DNA of 64,000 nucleotides from contig OX387194.1 of NCBI GenBank assembly GCA_947561395.2, positions 14,494,048 through 14,558,047 on the forward strand, written 5' to 3'. The stretch is from Buxus sempervirens (lineage: Eukaryota; Streptophyta; Magnoliopsida; Buxales; Buxaceae). Position numbers and translations under genes: made by a program. A model generated the notes under the pieces. It saw nothing but the letters and a program-made list of their open reading frames with translations. It did not search any database and had not been told where the DNA came from. Below, in pieces: positions 1 through 11,947 of the stretch. The stretch's first letter is position 1; every line of letters starts with the position of its first letter.

Positions 1-1653
1 TGAAGTGAGATGGATTGTATGTGCCAACATATAATGCCGTAGCTTTTTCACAGCGAAGATGAGGGCAAGACATAACTTTTCAATTGGCGAGTAATTCAAT
101 TTTGCACCAACCAAAGTCCGACTCAGGTAGTACAGGGAATTCTCCTTTCCTTCTTCATTTGCTTACGCGAGAAGAGCCCCCAATGATTGTTCCTGTGCAG
201 CAATGTAAAGGATGAGCGGCTTTCCTGGAATTGGTGCCATCAACACTGGAGGCTTCAGGAGATATTCTTTTATGCTTTTGAAAGCATTTTTGCATGTATT
301 GTCCCATTCAAAAGGGACATCCTTCTTCATTATCCTGCTAAAGGGCTGACATCTTCCGGCGAGGTTGGAGATAAACCATCGGATATAGGCCAAACAACCT
401 TGCAAGCTTTTCAACTCATGAATGTTGCTTGGTTCTGGCATATTCTGGATGGCATCTATCTTTGACTGGTCAATCTCAATGCCACGATAATGGACAATAA
501 ACCAGACGAATTTGTTGGAGGCGACCCCAAATGCGCACTTCAGAGGATTCATCTTTAATTGATACTTCTGCAATCTGTTGAATATTTCATGAAGATCATC
601 AAGATGATCATTTATTTGCTTTGATTTCACGACCAAATCATCTACATAGCATTCAACCTTTTGGTGCAGCATATCGTCAAAGATTTTTTGCATTGCACGC
701 TGATAAGTGACGCCAGCATTCTTGATTCCGAAAGGCATGACTTTGTAACAGTAAATTCCTTTTGGAGTCCGGAAAGCAGTGAGTTCTTCATCCCTCAGTG
801 CCATTCGGATTTGATTATACCCGGATGAACCATCCATGAAAGACAAAGCTTCATAGCCAGTGGTTGCATCGACCATAAGCTCTGTAATGGGTAATGGGAA
901 ATCGTCTTTAGGGCATGCTTTATTCAAATCACGAAAATCAACACAAACTCGGATTTGACCATTTTTCTTCTTCACCGGAACAATATTGTTGATCCATGTT
1001 GGGTATTTGACTTCCCAAATGAAACCAGCTTCAATGAGTTTGTTGACTTCAACCTCAATTTGTGGAATAAGCTCGGGTCGATGACGACGTTGAGCCTGTT
1101 TTATAGGACGGACACTATGCTTGATTGCAAGGTGATGGACTGCAATCTTAGGATCCAACCTTGGCATTTCCTTGTATGTCCACGCAAAAACATCTTTGTA
1201 TTCCTTAAGCAGCTCGAAGTATTTAGCTTCTTCATCCGTACTTAAGAGAGCACTCACATAGACGGGCTTCGGTTCTTCTTCTGTCCCAAGATTCAATTCT
1301 TTAAGAACATCAACAGTGGCTTGCCCCCCTTCTTCAGAAGAAGGTCCTTCATCCAATGATTCCTCCGTTGTAATGTGATTCGCTTCAGCAAATTCGTCTT
1401 GCACCTTAGCGGCATCGTCATCAGAAGAGCGTCTTCTAACAACCAAGGCGTCTCCTATCGACACGTCCAAATCTTCCAGATTCTCTAAATAGGATGAGGT
1501 ACATTTTTGCTTATTGCTTTTCTTTTTCAATGTAGCAAAACGCTTGTATTGCTGTGGTTGCTTTCGACTTGACTTCTGATGATCAAGACTACTGTTAATA
1601 TGAATGGGATGGGGACGACGATTCACGGAAGCTTGTGGTGGTGAACCGTGCAT
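1..1653 (-). pseudogene. Tat-lineage Ty3/gypsy reverse transcriptase, element E1 (partial)
   Basis: The open frame 163-1653 (496 aa) carries a linker of about 180 residues and then a reverse transcriptase. Visible blocks are DFRDLNKACPKDDFPLP near residue 240, MDGSSGYNQ, PFGIKNAG and the catalytic CYVDD near residue 340, followed by the thumb and the start of the RT-linked RNase H. The frame closes at 163 on a TAA where the family would have glutamine, and the same frame resumes in 162-1 (LYYLSRTL) to the window edge. aRNH and integrase are therefore outside the window. The enzyme would copy element RNA to cDNA in the particle. The Tat assignment rests on motif style. Confidence 0.85.
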
Positions 1654-1671
1654 GGTTGGAACTTCAGCTTT

Positions 1672-2208
1672 CTACAACAATCGTTGAAACACCGGAGTGT
1701 TTGTACTGGGCTTGCCAATTCTATCGAAAACAGAAGTACAAGGCTTCACTGGCTCTTCCACAGTTTCAACAACTACCTGTACCATGACGGGATTTGAAGA
1801 AGCCCTTTTGATGGTGACTTTATGAGGAACATCTGGTTTGTAGCCCAAGCTAGAGGCTTTGCGTGGGATAGAGAATCCCTGTTCCCGTAAGAACTTCTGT
1901 GTTTTTGTCAACCCTTGGACTTGGCTCGTATTGGTCAGGACTTCATCTAAATTTCCCAAATGTTCAGACTCATTTCTTTTTCCTCCAGCATTCTTGAGAA
2001 GCTTGGAAGCTTGCGGGTTAAACCACCCTTTTGGAGATTTTTGAATTTTTTGAAGAACTGGCTTGGAGATTGATGCCTTGAGTAATGTTGGAGCTGGCAA
2101 CGTCATTTCATTTTTCAGAATTTCAAGATCTTCTCTGGAAAATGAAGACTCGGGATTTTCTTGCAACACCCGCACTTGAGACTGTTCTTCCTGTCGTTTC
2201 GCTTTCAC
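1672..2208 (-). pseudogene. E1 protease-RT linker region
   Basis: A 178-aa open frame between the protease and RT frames of the same minus-strand element. It contains TKTQKFLREQGFSIP and a GYKP segment, which resemble the glycine-containing linker found between protease and RT in Tat polyproteins. It is separated from the RT frame by a stop and from the protease frame by a frameshift around 2208-2480. No enzymatic motif was seen. It is probably part of one ancestral gag-pol reading frame that is now broken. Confidence 0.55.
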
Positions 2209-2391
2209 GACATATTTGAGTACGGAGCGAACTTGTGATGATGTTGTAGATATGAAGGTGGATGATGGCCCAGGAATTTGACTATCTTCCTTTTCAACTT
2301 TAGTGTCAGGATCTTGACAGGGTTTCTCCTTTGAAACAAGCTTAATCTTGCATTCTTTTGGAATTTCTGCAGGAAGAGCTTCTGAGATGAC

Positions 2392-3525
2392 TTATGCCTC
2401 AGCATAGAATTTGGCATCAGCAAAGTGTGATTCTTCTTTGGTGAAAGGTTCAGTTTCAGCAACCACTCGTTTTTGTTCACCGTTACGAATGTATTTCAAA
2501 CATTGATTCCAGGTAGATGGTACTACTGTCTCATGTAACCACGGTCGTCCCAACAACAGCTCATAGGACGTCTTGGAATCAATAACATGGAATAGGGCAG
2601 ACGATGTTAGTTCTCCCATTTCCATATTGATCCGCATCATGCCAATAGCACGTTGCCCCCTTTTATTGAAGCCTTGGATTGTTAGCCGACTTTTGGATAG
2701 TTCATCTCTAGAAATTCCCAGCTGCTTCATTGTATGAATTGGCATAATGTTAACAGCCAATCCACAATCAATAAGGATGCGTGAAACTTTATGTTCAGGA
2801 ATGTATCCGGCAACATAGAGCGGTCTGTTATGTGGATGTGAACCCAGCTGCAAGTCTTCATTTGAGAATGAGATAGCGGTTAGACAATTTGCATATGAAT
2901 TTTCTTCAGACAAGGCTGCAATCTTTCCTTTGTACTTGTTCGGATCCACTAAAGCATGTGCTAATGCATAGCGATCCGCCAATGGCAAAGAAAGAGCATC
3001 AGACCAACCTAAGCTAGGTGGTATTGCTTTAAGGCATTTCGTGATGCAGTCCTTTTCTAGACTTTCTTCTGATTTTTTATGATCCATTTGAGATGAATCA
3101 TCTTCACAACTGATGGCATAAGTTGTGGCATAGTCCTCTAGAAAGAGTTCCTTTGGCATAAACTCCCATAATGTGACAGGCTTGGGGCGGCGTTGCTGGT
3201 AAGATTCTTTCTTATTGTGCCTCCTTAGCTTTGGAGCAACTGGACGCCATCTTTTTATTGTAGCTTGTCTTGCATTAGTGGTCGGAACTGATGGGCGAGG
3301 ATTACGGCGCTTGCGACGAGAAACAAGCTTCCATCCTAAGTCATCATCCTTGAACTCGTCTATAATCGTCGACATTTGTGGGCGGATCATCTGGATAGAA
3401 TTCATTGCTTGTACACATGATTTCTTGTATTTCTCTTTCTTGCTGATGAATGTTGAATATCCATCCTCGATTTCATCTTCAAACACAGAGGATTCTTCCC
3501 AGATATCTAAATCATCAGTGAACAA
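2392..3525 (-). pseudogene. E1 retropepsin-like aspartic protease region
   Basis: A 377-aa frame. The protease core lies in its second half: RILIDCGLAVNIMP holds the catalytic aspartate followed by Cys-Gly instead of the usual Ser/Thr/Asp-Gly. The flap and C-terminal block YELLLGRPWLHE follows about 75 residues later. The long N-terminal part is rich in basic residues and has no recognised domain. The protease would cut the gag-pol precursor. Whether D-C-G is tolerated is unknown. The frame ends on TAA at 2392 and continues into the linker through a frameshift. Confidence 0.75.
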
Positions 3526-3799
3526 CTAATAAAGAGTTGGTATATTTGGATTTCCCATTCTCGGCATATCTGGGTATGCATAAATGGTTGAAACCTCCTG
3601 ATCAACCCGAAATTGGACGGGGATAGCTCCTGGTGGAAGAAGCGCAGTTGGTACAGCCTCCTTTGATGTAGGTGCGTCCTAGGTGAGAGGTAAAGCTTTC
3701 TCAAATTTCATAGGAGTTTGAACTAGTACAGGGTCAAGTGAACCAAATGTTATTGTTGTAACATTGGTTGTGGCCACATCATCTCCTATGTCCAACTCG

Positions 3800-5395
3800 A
3801 TTTTTCCCTTCTCTGGCTAGGCGGAGGATCAACTCTTTTAGAACAAAGCATTTTTCAAGTGTATGACTGACAATCAGGTGATATCGGCAATAATTTGGGT
3901 CATCTACCCGTCCTGACTCCTCAGGCCTCTTCGGGGTCTGGAGATCAATGATTTTGAGTTTTATGAGTTCATCCAGTATGCATGGAATTTCGGAATCCGG
4001 AAACGGGTATTTCTTCGCTTCAAGTTCTTTCAGTGTTGGGCGATTTCTTTCACGGGATTGACCTTGAGCAGGTTTAGAGTCAACTTCTACTATTTTCTTT
4101 CGACTTGAAATGCGGGCAGGAGGAGCCAGGTTGAAGAGGTAGTGGTTGCCATAACCTCCTTTTCTTTAGACGGCCTTGCATCCTTCTTTACATCCTTCCT
4201 TGAATCTTTCTTGTGTCGTGGATCACTTGGAATGTAACTTGCATGCCTAGTAATTTGGATTTCCAAATCATGGGCTCGAGTTGCAAGTTCCTCTAAGGTG
4301 CGGGGCATGTTTCCTTTCAGGCTATACAGCAATCCCCAATGCATTCCTTGGACACACATGTCAATGGAAGATGCTTCGCTGATTCGTTCCTTGCAGTTGA
4401 GAACCAAGTTTCTCCATCTTTCAATGAACTCAGCAACAGGTTCTTCCCTTCTTTGTTTGGTTGCAGCAAGTTCCAGAAGACTCACGGTCCGTCGGGTGCT
4501 GTAAAAACGAGTAATGAACTCCCGCTCAAGCTGATCCCAGCTATCAATTGAGCCAGCTTTGAGATCAGTATACCAGTCAAAGGCAGAACCCTTGAGAGAC
4601 CGGAAGAATTATTTCACCATGAGGTTACCATATGTGCCAGCATTATTGCATGTTTCAATGAAATGAGCAACATGCTGCTTAGGATTGTCCTTCCCATCGA
4701 ACTGTTGGAATTTTGGAGGCTGGTAACCCATCGGCATGAGCATCTCATCGATGCGTTGAGAATATGGTTTAGCATAAACCAATAAAGACTGTGGTGAACC
4801 TCCATACTGGGCTCGTATGGTGTCTATGATCATGTGTTGGAGTTGTTGCACTGAAAGTGATGAAACTGACATCTGTTTAGTATCATGCATCATATTTTGT
4901 GACACCGCTCGTTCACGATGCTCCTGTTGTTGCTGCTGTTCCTGAGTATCAGGAATTGGCTGGGAGTGAATCCTGGAGGATTCGGAGTATCGTGACTAAC
5001 TTCAGCCGGTTGGTTCTGTAACTCAAGCTTGCTTACTAGAGTTGCAATTTGCATGTCTTTTTCTGCCAGGGATTGTTGTAATTTTTCAATGGCCTCGGCC
5101 ATTTGTTGAAAGCGATCATCTGATGTCGAAGCTTCCACCATCATTACCGGTGCAACGGTATTAGTAGTAGAGAAGGAGTATCCGGATCCTTCCTTCCCGT
5201 AGGAGGGTGAGGATGGATGAACAGCTACAATTTTCGGTGCAGCCACTTTCTTAATGTTTCTCCTGGAATGATGTTCCAGGGGTGACATAAGACGAGATTC
5301 TCAGGACTTTGTCTTGGACCGGGTTGTTGGCACGGCTTTAGCAACAGCACCTGAAGTCTTACTGGAGGCAGCAACCATAGTTTGCTTGGATGCCA
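3800..5395 (-). pseudogene. E1 gag capsid/nucleocapsid (broken)
   Basis: Frames 4090-4485, 4609-4905 and 4890-5288 together cover a retrotransposon gag. The N-terminal part begins at a likely ATG at 5393-5395 and meets an in-frame TGA about 95 bases on. The capsid block includes FQQFDGKDNPKQHVAHFIE and, after a frameshift, PVAEFIERWRNLVLNCKER. Near 3845-3905 a short C-x2-H type segment (CRYHLIVSHTLEKCF) suggests the nucleocapsid knuckle. At least two frameshifts and one nonsense codon separate the parts. Gag would form the particle and bind RNA. Confidence 0.75.
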
Positions 5396-5448
5396 TTTCT
5401 GCAGTGATAACTTCTTCTTTTGAACTCGAAAGATGAGAGGAAGAGAGG

Positions 5449-5466
5449 GTCCCATCGGGCGTGCCA
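5449..5466 (-). other. Candidate primer binding site of E1
   Basis: Read on the minus strand the bases TGGCACGCCCGATGGGAC follow the LTR end after a 6-nt gap. They begin with TGG, as expected for pairing with the CCA tail of a tRNA. The tRNA was not identified. Confidence 0.4.
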
Positions 5467-5472
5467 CAAATT

Positions 5473-6161
5473 TGTAAACACAAATTTCGTGTATCTCCTT
5501 TAACACAAAATAAAGTGACTACAGATAATATGAATTTGATAAAAAGAGGGATTTTACTCTCTTTGGTGCTCGATCACGTGAGCGTCCTCTGATTGACGAA
5601 TGATTTGATGTAGATGAATGCCAGGTGGCGTTCTTCAATTTTGGAGTGGTTGTATGTGTTCTTCACTCTGGGATTTGCGCTTGCTTCTGCTAGTTTGTTG
5701 ACTTGAGAGAGGATTTTCTCTTTATAAAGAAGTGCCTCTTTCTTCTTTGGGAGGAGGTTTTCTCTTCAAGAGAAGTGCTCCTTTCTTCTTTTGGTGGAGG
5801 ATCTACTCCTGCCTTTGAGTTGTTTATGCTTTTGTTAGAGGGTTTTCTCTTCAAGAGAATTCCTCCAGGACTTCTTTGATCTGCTTCTCTTCAGTTGACG
5901 GGTTTTCTCTTCAAGGGAATTTCTCCAGAGCTTCAGCCTTTCTCCCCTTTTTGATTTGATCTGTGTCCTCTATTTATAGAGTTAAAATTACAGGGAATTG
6001 ACACATTTACCCCTTAAGGGATAAATAACAGAATTTTAAATTAAAATATCCCATATTTATAAATATAGGATATGGGCTCACAATTTGGGCTTAATGAGCT
6101 ATTTTTTTACAAGCCCATTTACAAACATGGGTTTTGGGCCTTGCAAATTTTGATGCCTACA
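5473..6161 (-). repeat. 5' LTR of E1 (689 bp)
   Basis: On the minus strand the LTR starts TGTAGGCATC at 6161 and ends GTTTACA at 5473. A TATAAATA box lies at 5971-5978 and a candidate primer site follows the end. Downstream of the TATA are four degenerate copies of a palindrome, TTCTCTTGAAGAGAA, near 5710-5930. The other LTR is beyond the left edge, so neither the pair nor the target duplication can be checked. The element entered the tail of antisense gene X of Tat-2: bases from 6162 onward resemble 46900-47440. Confidence 0.65.
5971..5978 (-). promoter_or_regulatory. TATA box of the E1 LTR
   Basis: TATAAATA on the minus strand, about 185 bp into the LTR and upstream of the U5-like region. 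Confidence 0.5.
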
Positions 6162-6606
6162 CTCCTGTTCCTGCTGCTCCTGCGGATCCTGTGGGTCCCT
6201 CATCTCCAGTGATGGTTCCTGAGCCGGAGGACATCTCTGCTGCTGACCTGATTGTTCCAGATGCCCCCGTTCCTGTTGCAGACATGGTAAGTTTTCTTTA
6301 ATTTCATCTCCTTGGTTCATTTTGATACTTCAATTTATGACATTATTTCCCTTAATCCCAGCTATTTCTATTCCTGGTGCTTCTTCTGCTACTGCCGAGC
6401 CTTCTGGAGCTGCGGGAGCGGAGACCGCTGGGGCTGGGGGTCCAGTTGAGCCTGTTCTTGCTGAGCCTGAGGCTTCCTCACCCGATTATGCTCCTGACCC
6501 GCCTCCTGACATTTCGGACTATTTCTTGGAGTATCAGCTTCAGTCCATTGTGGATCGGAGACCGCGCTACATGGTCGAGTGCCTTCTGGCATATTCTAGG
6601 CGCTAA
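6162..6606 (+). pseudogene. 3' end of antisense gene X, Tat-2 copy
   Basis: Pro/Ala/Glu-rich coding tail with two exon-like blocks. The first ends at ACATG|GTAAG (6286) and the second begins after a CCCAG acceptor at 6361. It ends with YLLEYQ-like and RRPRYMV segments and a stop at 6604-6606. The layout matches the last exon of gene X in Tat-3 (46764-47375). The 5' part is absent because element E1 inserted at 6161/6162. The function of the protein is unknown. Confidence 0.55.
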
Positions 6607-6864
6607 TCATCTCGAGGTAGAGGCTGCAGAGGAGCGCGGGGGTGATCCTGCACAGTAGCAGTAGATTAGGATTTCTATGTATTTATATCATCCTTTGTAC
6701 AAAGAGACCTAGTTATATATGAAAAATTTTTTTATTCATTTTCTCTTGTTCTGCTCTTTTTTTCCTTCTCATTTTTATGCAATTATAACTTGTACACAGG
6801 TAAAACAGGTAAAATATTCAGATTTTTCTCCATTTTCTCTTCTTTTTTTTTGCCTTTTTTCTTT
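6607..6864 (+). other. Intergenic spacer between antisense genes X and Y (Tat-2)
   Basis: Contains the gene X 3' flank (AGTAGATTAGGAT also occurs at 47434) and a pyrimidine-rich run leading to the Y promoter. No open frame was supported. Confidence 0.5.
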
Positions 6865-7026
6865 GTATCCGATATATCAGATCGGATACACTGATCCTTT
6901 TTTGTATCCGACAAGAAATGTTGGATATAAATAGCTCCTTTTGTAGCCGGCATTGTTTGTCGGATATGAAGGAAATCCTTTGTATCTGATTTGATATATC
7001 GGATACATTAAAACATGCTATAAAGG
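6865..7026 (+). promoter_or_regulatory. Promoter of antisense gene Y (Tat-2): four phased palindromes plus TATA
   Basis: Four 25-bp palindromes of the form GTATCCGAY-N7-RTCGGATAC start at 6865, 6904, 6943 and 6982, exactly 39 bp apart. TATAAA starts at 7019, 37 bp after the start of the last unit. The gene Y coding start lies 117 bp downstream. The third and fourth units are degenerate (GTAGCCGGC, GTATCTGAT). The layout is the same as in the LTRs of family A. Confidence 0.8.
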
Positions 7027-7135
7027 CAACCAACCTCGGGATTTGAGTCTTTTTTACGAGTTTTTGAGTTTAGAAAACCCCTTTTTCCCCTTTTTCTTCC
7101 TCCCACTGATTCTTAGCAAGGTCCTATCATCCTCA

Positions 7136-8870
7136 ATGGATTCTGGATCATCTTCTGCCCCATTATTGTCTGTCCACGCAGCCTCCCCTGCAAAACAACA
7201 TTTTAGATCAAAACCCCCTAACCTCACTAGGTATAACCCCATAGATTCATTCTACAATAGGTGGATTAATTCTATGACTCTTGATGAAGAGAGGAAATGG
7301 GATTCCACCCATTTAGGTCACGTTCTGCTTATCGCAAAGATTCCCTTCAAGTGGGAAGTTATTGAAGCCATGATTGGCCACTGGGTACCTGACCTAAACC
7401 TTTTTCGTTTTGGAGACCATGAGATGACCCCCACCATTGAAGAGGTTGAAACCATCTTGGGCTTGAGGTTTGCAGAGAAGGTAGTGAACCCACCCCTTCG
7501 GCCTAGTTATAAGAAAGAGGCTTCTACTTATCTGGTTATAGGGAAAAAGGATTTAGGGGATTTTGACACCCTTCTAACTTTGTCTAAGTCTTTTTTGACT
7601 GAGAAGCTCTTGAGGGGGGAGAGCAGGGAAGCTAGGTTCAATGCCCTAACCCTGATAGTGGTTAACCAACTGCTTTTTCCACGGGATGATGATGAGGTCA
7701 ACTTGGCCCTTATCTCAGTTGTATGCCAGGTTAGGGAGCAGGAGAGATTGACCCCTATGATTTTGGTAGGGATGTACCAGGCTTTATTTGACTGTTATCA
7801 CAGGAAGAAGAAGCGATTCCTATCATGTGCCCCTATCCTGTAGGTAAAATTCCTTATTTTTTCCTTTTTTTTCCTTTTTTTTTCTTTTGCTTTTTCTTTT
7901 GCTCTTTTTTTTTTCTTTTGCTTTTTTTTTTCTTTTGCCTTTTACAATATATTGAAATATCACTCCTCTTTTGCAGCTTTGGTTACTTGACCACCTGAGT
8001 CAAATTGAGGAGATCAATCGACACTTATTCCCAAGCTTGAAGGTTCCCATCTTGATGAGCATCCGGGGGTGTCCTGACATTCCAGGAGGTAAACAGGGCT
8101 GGTTTACTTTCTTGGCTACACTCCAGGATGATTAGGTGAGGTGGCCTAGTACTTATCAGCCCAATGCCGAGACCGTGATCAGCTTTTGAGACCGCAACTT
8201 TTTGGTTCTAGCTGGCTTGAGTCATGCTGTGCTTTACCTGCCTTTGAGGGTTCTTCGTTAGTTCAGAGCGACCCAGGGGATTATAATCCCAAGTGGATAC
8301 GAGGACCATCTTGGGCCACTTTCACCCACCACCATGAAGCTGAACGCTTGGTTGATGAGGGAGTGGTCCTACGTTCGTTTCATGCGGAGCCCAGTCTTCT
8401 CAGAGTCCCATGTGAAGGACTATCTCTTCTGGATCAAGGAGCAGATACAGAGTCAAGCCCCAGTACCCGAAGATCCTCCTGTAGTTTTGGCTCCTACTTA
8501 TGAAGACATCCTGGAGTCTGAGAGAGCTTCTCACAAGAGACTTCAGCAGATATGGGTACGAGAGGCCCAGGAGCTTAGGATACGAGGCCTTGATATGGAG
8601 AGGCAACTTGAAGAGCAAGTATCCCGCCGTCTTGCTATGGAAAAGCAACTTGAGGAGTAGAGGCAGGCTCGCAGCTTTGAGGTCCGGATGATACGGCAGT
8701 AGCACCAGGATGCTTTAGCCAGCCTTAGGAGCATGTGGATTAGACAGACCCTTTCAGATGAGGTCATTTCCTTCTTGAGTGATCCCACTGCGGAGGGGGC
8801 TTCTGGGGTTATTGCAGCTCAGGCAGCTCGGATTCGGGAGCTTGAGGAGCGGCTAGGGGATAGAGACTAG
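7136..8870 (+). pseudogene. Antisense gene Y (plant-mobile-domain-like), Tat-2 copy
   Basis: Two exons: 7136-7843 and 7977-8870, joined across a pyrimidine-rich intron with GT at 7844 and TTTTGCAG before 7977. Exon 1 encodes about 235 residues with FKWEVIEAMIGHWVPDLNLF followed by MTPTIEEVETILGL, the pattern of plant mobile domain / DUF7745-type proteins. Exon 2 ends in a coiled coil rich in Glu/Arg/Gln (ERQLEEQVSRRLAMEKQLEE). Stops interrupt it at 7841, 8133, 8187, 8259, 8658 and 8700; most fit C-to-T or G-to-A changes. The start was chosen where similarity to the Tat-3 copy begins. It lies antisense to pol, downstream of it. The role is unknown. Confidence 0.7.
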
Positions 8871-9607
8871 CCTTCTTTCCTGCACATTTTTTTTTCTTTT
8901 CATACCTTTGTACGAAATTAAACTCCAATAGTGGAAAGACAAAGGATTTAATTCAAAAATAAATTTTTTATATTATTCGCCTCAGAATGCTCAGATGCTT
9001 GTAAAAACAAAGGTTTTATGAAAAGTATTTGATTTATCATCACTGGCCAAAGTACATATATTTTTATTTTATTTTTATTTTTATTTTTTTGAAATTTGGT
9101 CCATATACTTAATCACCCATAGTTAAAGGAATTAAAACCAGGTTAAATAATGAAAAGGGTAATCCAAATAATGAGGGATCAAATCTGTCTATCTTAGGAC
9201 CTTTAGAGTCATCCCAAATGCTTTTTCTTCCAAAACTGACCCCATTGTTCTCAGTCTGCTCAGTCTCAATATTCATGCTGATTTTACTTCAGGCCTAGAT
9301 CTCCATGATCAACTCAACCTCTAATTTGTTCTTTCTTTTTTTTTTCTTTTCTTAGTGCCAATATTGCCCCTAGCGCCAGTTACGGTTTTCACTAGGGCCG
9401 GCTTTTGCATTCCATCATCACCAATCTTACTCTGAAATTTGAATTAACATACTAAGATCACCGAGGGCTTAGAAATAGGACGAAACAAAGGCTAGGCTTG
9501 GTTTATGAAAGAAAAGGTATTAAAGGCTCAAAATTTTTCACATGTGGAAATAGGTCGACCGGACTTACAATTATGATGAATTTTGCCCCATTTCCCCAAA
9601 ATGTATC
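8871..9607. other. Non-coding 3' region of Tat-2 between gene Y and pol
   Basis: No supported open frame. It contains blocks also found at 49659-50400 in Tat-3: AATAGTGGAAAGACAAAGG, and the motif GCCCCTAGCGCC followed by ACTAGGGCCGGC. The conservation shows this spacer belongs to the element. T-rich runs occur near 8890, 9060 and 9330. Confidence 0.6.
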
Positions 9608-10141
9608 TGTAAGCATCTCATTTTTGCGCTCCCAGGAGAGCCGGAAATGCAAAACCCAGCTAGAAAGTCAAACCCTGAGGGGTCGAAATTTGACCTTTTG
9701 ATCAAGTGATAATTGGCCACCTTGCTTTATCTCAATGGATAGAGAATCCTGACACGAGTCCAACGCAACTGAGTTTGCTGGAATCGGAGTCCGGATGAAG
9801 GTTCTGTGGGCCGGTCAAACTTGAGGGTGAGCTGAAGGTTGACTTTTTTTGAACCCCGAGCCAGGTGCTTAGCTATATATCATTGGATAGAGGGCTCTGA
9901 TACGAGTCCAATGCAACTGAGTTTGCTTGCAGCAAAACCCAGAAAGCTGCACACGTGGCAAAAAGCCGCACACGTGGTGAGTAGCACAGGAAAATATCTC
10001 GAGGGGCAATCCGTAAATATCCAAACATGCCAAATATCCCAGGGTTTAAAGCAAAATTTTGCAGGGACCAAATTTGTGAATATCTAAGAGTATCGGATGA
10101 ATCTGCGAATATCCAGGGGCAAATCCGTAATATTTCGATTT

Positions 10142-10407
10142 TTATCCGACCAAATATGTCGGACATGCATACCTCAGTGTATAACCGACACTATTCATCA
10201 GATACAAGAAGATCAATTAGCGAGATTCGCTCCGGACGCCCGACAAATTCGCGGCGGCATTTAATTTTCGACTAATTGTGTTTTGTATCCGGAATTTAAT
10301 GCTGGATACAAAGGGACATATGTGTAGCCGGCCATGGAGGCCGGCTATGAACAAGGGACAGTGTATCCGGCATATAATGCCGAATACATTAAAATTGCCT
10401 ATAAAAA
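10142..10407 (+). promoter_or_regulatory. LTR A1 promoter: two plus three phased palindromes and TATA
   Basis: 25-bp palindromes start at 10142 and 10181 (39 bp apart), then after 104 bp at 10285, 10324 and 10363 (39 bp apart). The arms are GTATCCGGC/GCCGGATAC-like. TATAAAAA starts at 10400, 37 bp after the last unit start. The 104-bp gap holds a GCGGCGGCATTTAATTTTC block also present in LTR A2. Confidence 0.8.
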
Positions 10408-10690
10408 CATAGCAGCCACCTCTGGCCGAGGGTTGGCTTCTTTTGCTGTTTTTCAGCTCTCTTCTCGCACCTGTTCCCATCTGAATCCTGCCTTTTTCAA
10501 CTCCCTCAGCCCTTCACCACCTCCCAAGACCAATCCAAGTCACTCCCACCATTCTTTTCCTTCTCCTTCTTCACTTGCTCCCTACCAAGAGTTGGAGACA
10601 TTGCTGCTGCTGTCAAGGAGGAAAGTCACCAGCTGCTGTACCACCTCAAGGAGGCATCTCCACCTTGCTCAAGGGTTCAAGAACCCCCAG

Positions 10691-10692
10691 GT
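10691..10692 (+). other. Conserved splice donor in LTR A1
   Basis: CCCAG|GTATTG, 291 bp after the TATA start. The same site is at 280-291 bp in A2, A3 and A4. Confidence 0.45.
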
Positions 10693-11947
10693 ATTGCTTC
10701 TCACTAACTTGTATTTCACATATATGAGTATGAAGGTCTTTTGAGCACAATAATAAGCTGGGTTCCTTTCCCCTTGCTGCAAGTCCATTCAAGTCTCTGC
10801 ATTGCACGCATATTCTTCTATTTTGTTATGACATGAAGGCCTCCAAAAGTAAAAGGTTCATGTAGGGTTCCTTGGGAGTAGGAGAGTTCATTTTTCATGC
10901 CATTTTAATCTGCTGTTTTTAGTATTTTTGGGAGGAGAATGTTTCTCCCAGCCTGATCTCATGTACCCCCCATATAACCCCCTTTCTTTTTCCCTTCTCT
11001 GAAGGTCTTGTGTTGAGCCATAAGCCTAGGCTTAAAGTTTGCTGGATATTTTCCCCTTTGCTGTTTTTTCTCTCTTGGTTTTTACATGTGTAGTGACATG
11101 CATGTTAAGATCGTATGAGCATGCCTTTCTTGATATTCTTACGTGCTTGATCCATTTCTCATGCATGCAAGCTACTATTGTTTTCTGTTTGTTTATGTTT
11201 ATCGATTGCTACCTGCTGCTTGGGGAGGTTGGTATGTTTTCCTTCCCCGTTGGTTAGTTGTTCGATGTGGTAAGCATGATCCCATCCCCCCTTGAACCCA
11301 CTGTTGTGGCCGACACAAGCTGCTGCTGGGTGCTACAGCGGCAGCACCTTCATCCCCTAGTAGGTAACCTCCAGGCATGACAAGCATGATCCCTTACCCC
11401 CTGCTCCCTTGCTGTCCTAGCGGTGTGTTTAGAACCCCCCATGATGGCTGCTGGTCCTCTAAGTTGCAGCATCTTTCTTATCAAATCCCGTGTGGATAGG
11501 TAGTGCCCATAGCAGCCTTCTCTTTGCCCACCTAATTTTTGTTGACATGCGAGTTAACATGCTCCCTTTGCCTGTGGTAACCTGCTATTTTTTAAAGTGT
11601 CAAAGCATGCACCCTCTCTCCCTCAACATGTTGTCCCAATTGTTTGACCTTGCTCCCATCTAAGCATGACCCATGGCCTGTTAGGGGGAGCATGTAGGAA
11701 TGCGTGATCCTTGCCCCCCACCTTGCTGTTGCTATGTTGCCGAAAAGAAGTGAAGGGCAGCAACCCCATGCCCTCTCCCCTTCCCCATTGCTTTTGCCGG
11801 AAAATCCCAAAGAAGGCCAAATGAGGCCTCTCCCCTAGCCTGAACCAATGTGGGCCCTCCCAGGGGCCCACATGACTTGTAGAAGACCCCTAGGAACCCC
11901 TGGAAACAACCCCATTGACCCAACCCCGAAAAAAGGCTATTTTAAGG

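Noticed and set aside
5710-5930. TTCTCTTGAAGAGAA repeats as heat-shock elements
   Set aside because: Spacing of GAA and TTC blocks does not follow the nGAAnnTTCn rule.
6865-7006. Reading the CCGAC cores as DREB/CBF stress elements
   Set aside because: The core occurs in only some units, other arrays use TCCGCA or AACCGAAA, and the base before the core is T rather than the preferred R. A known stress factor does not explain the whole system.
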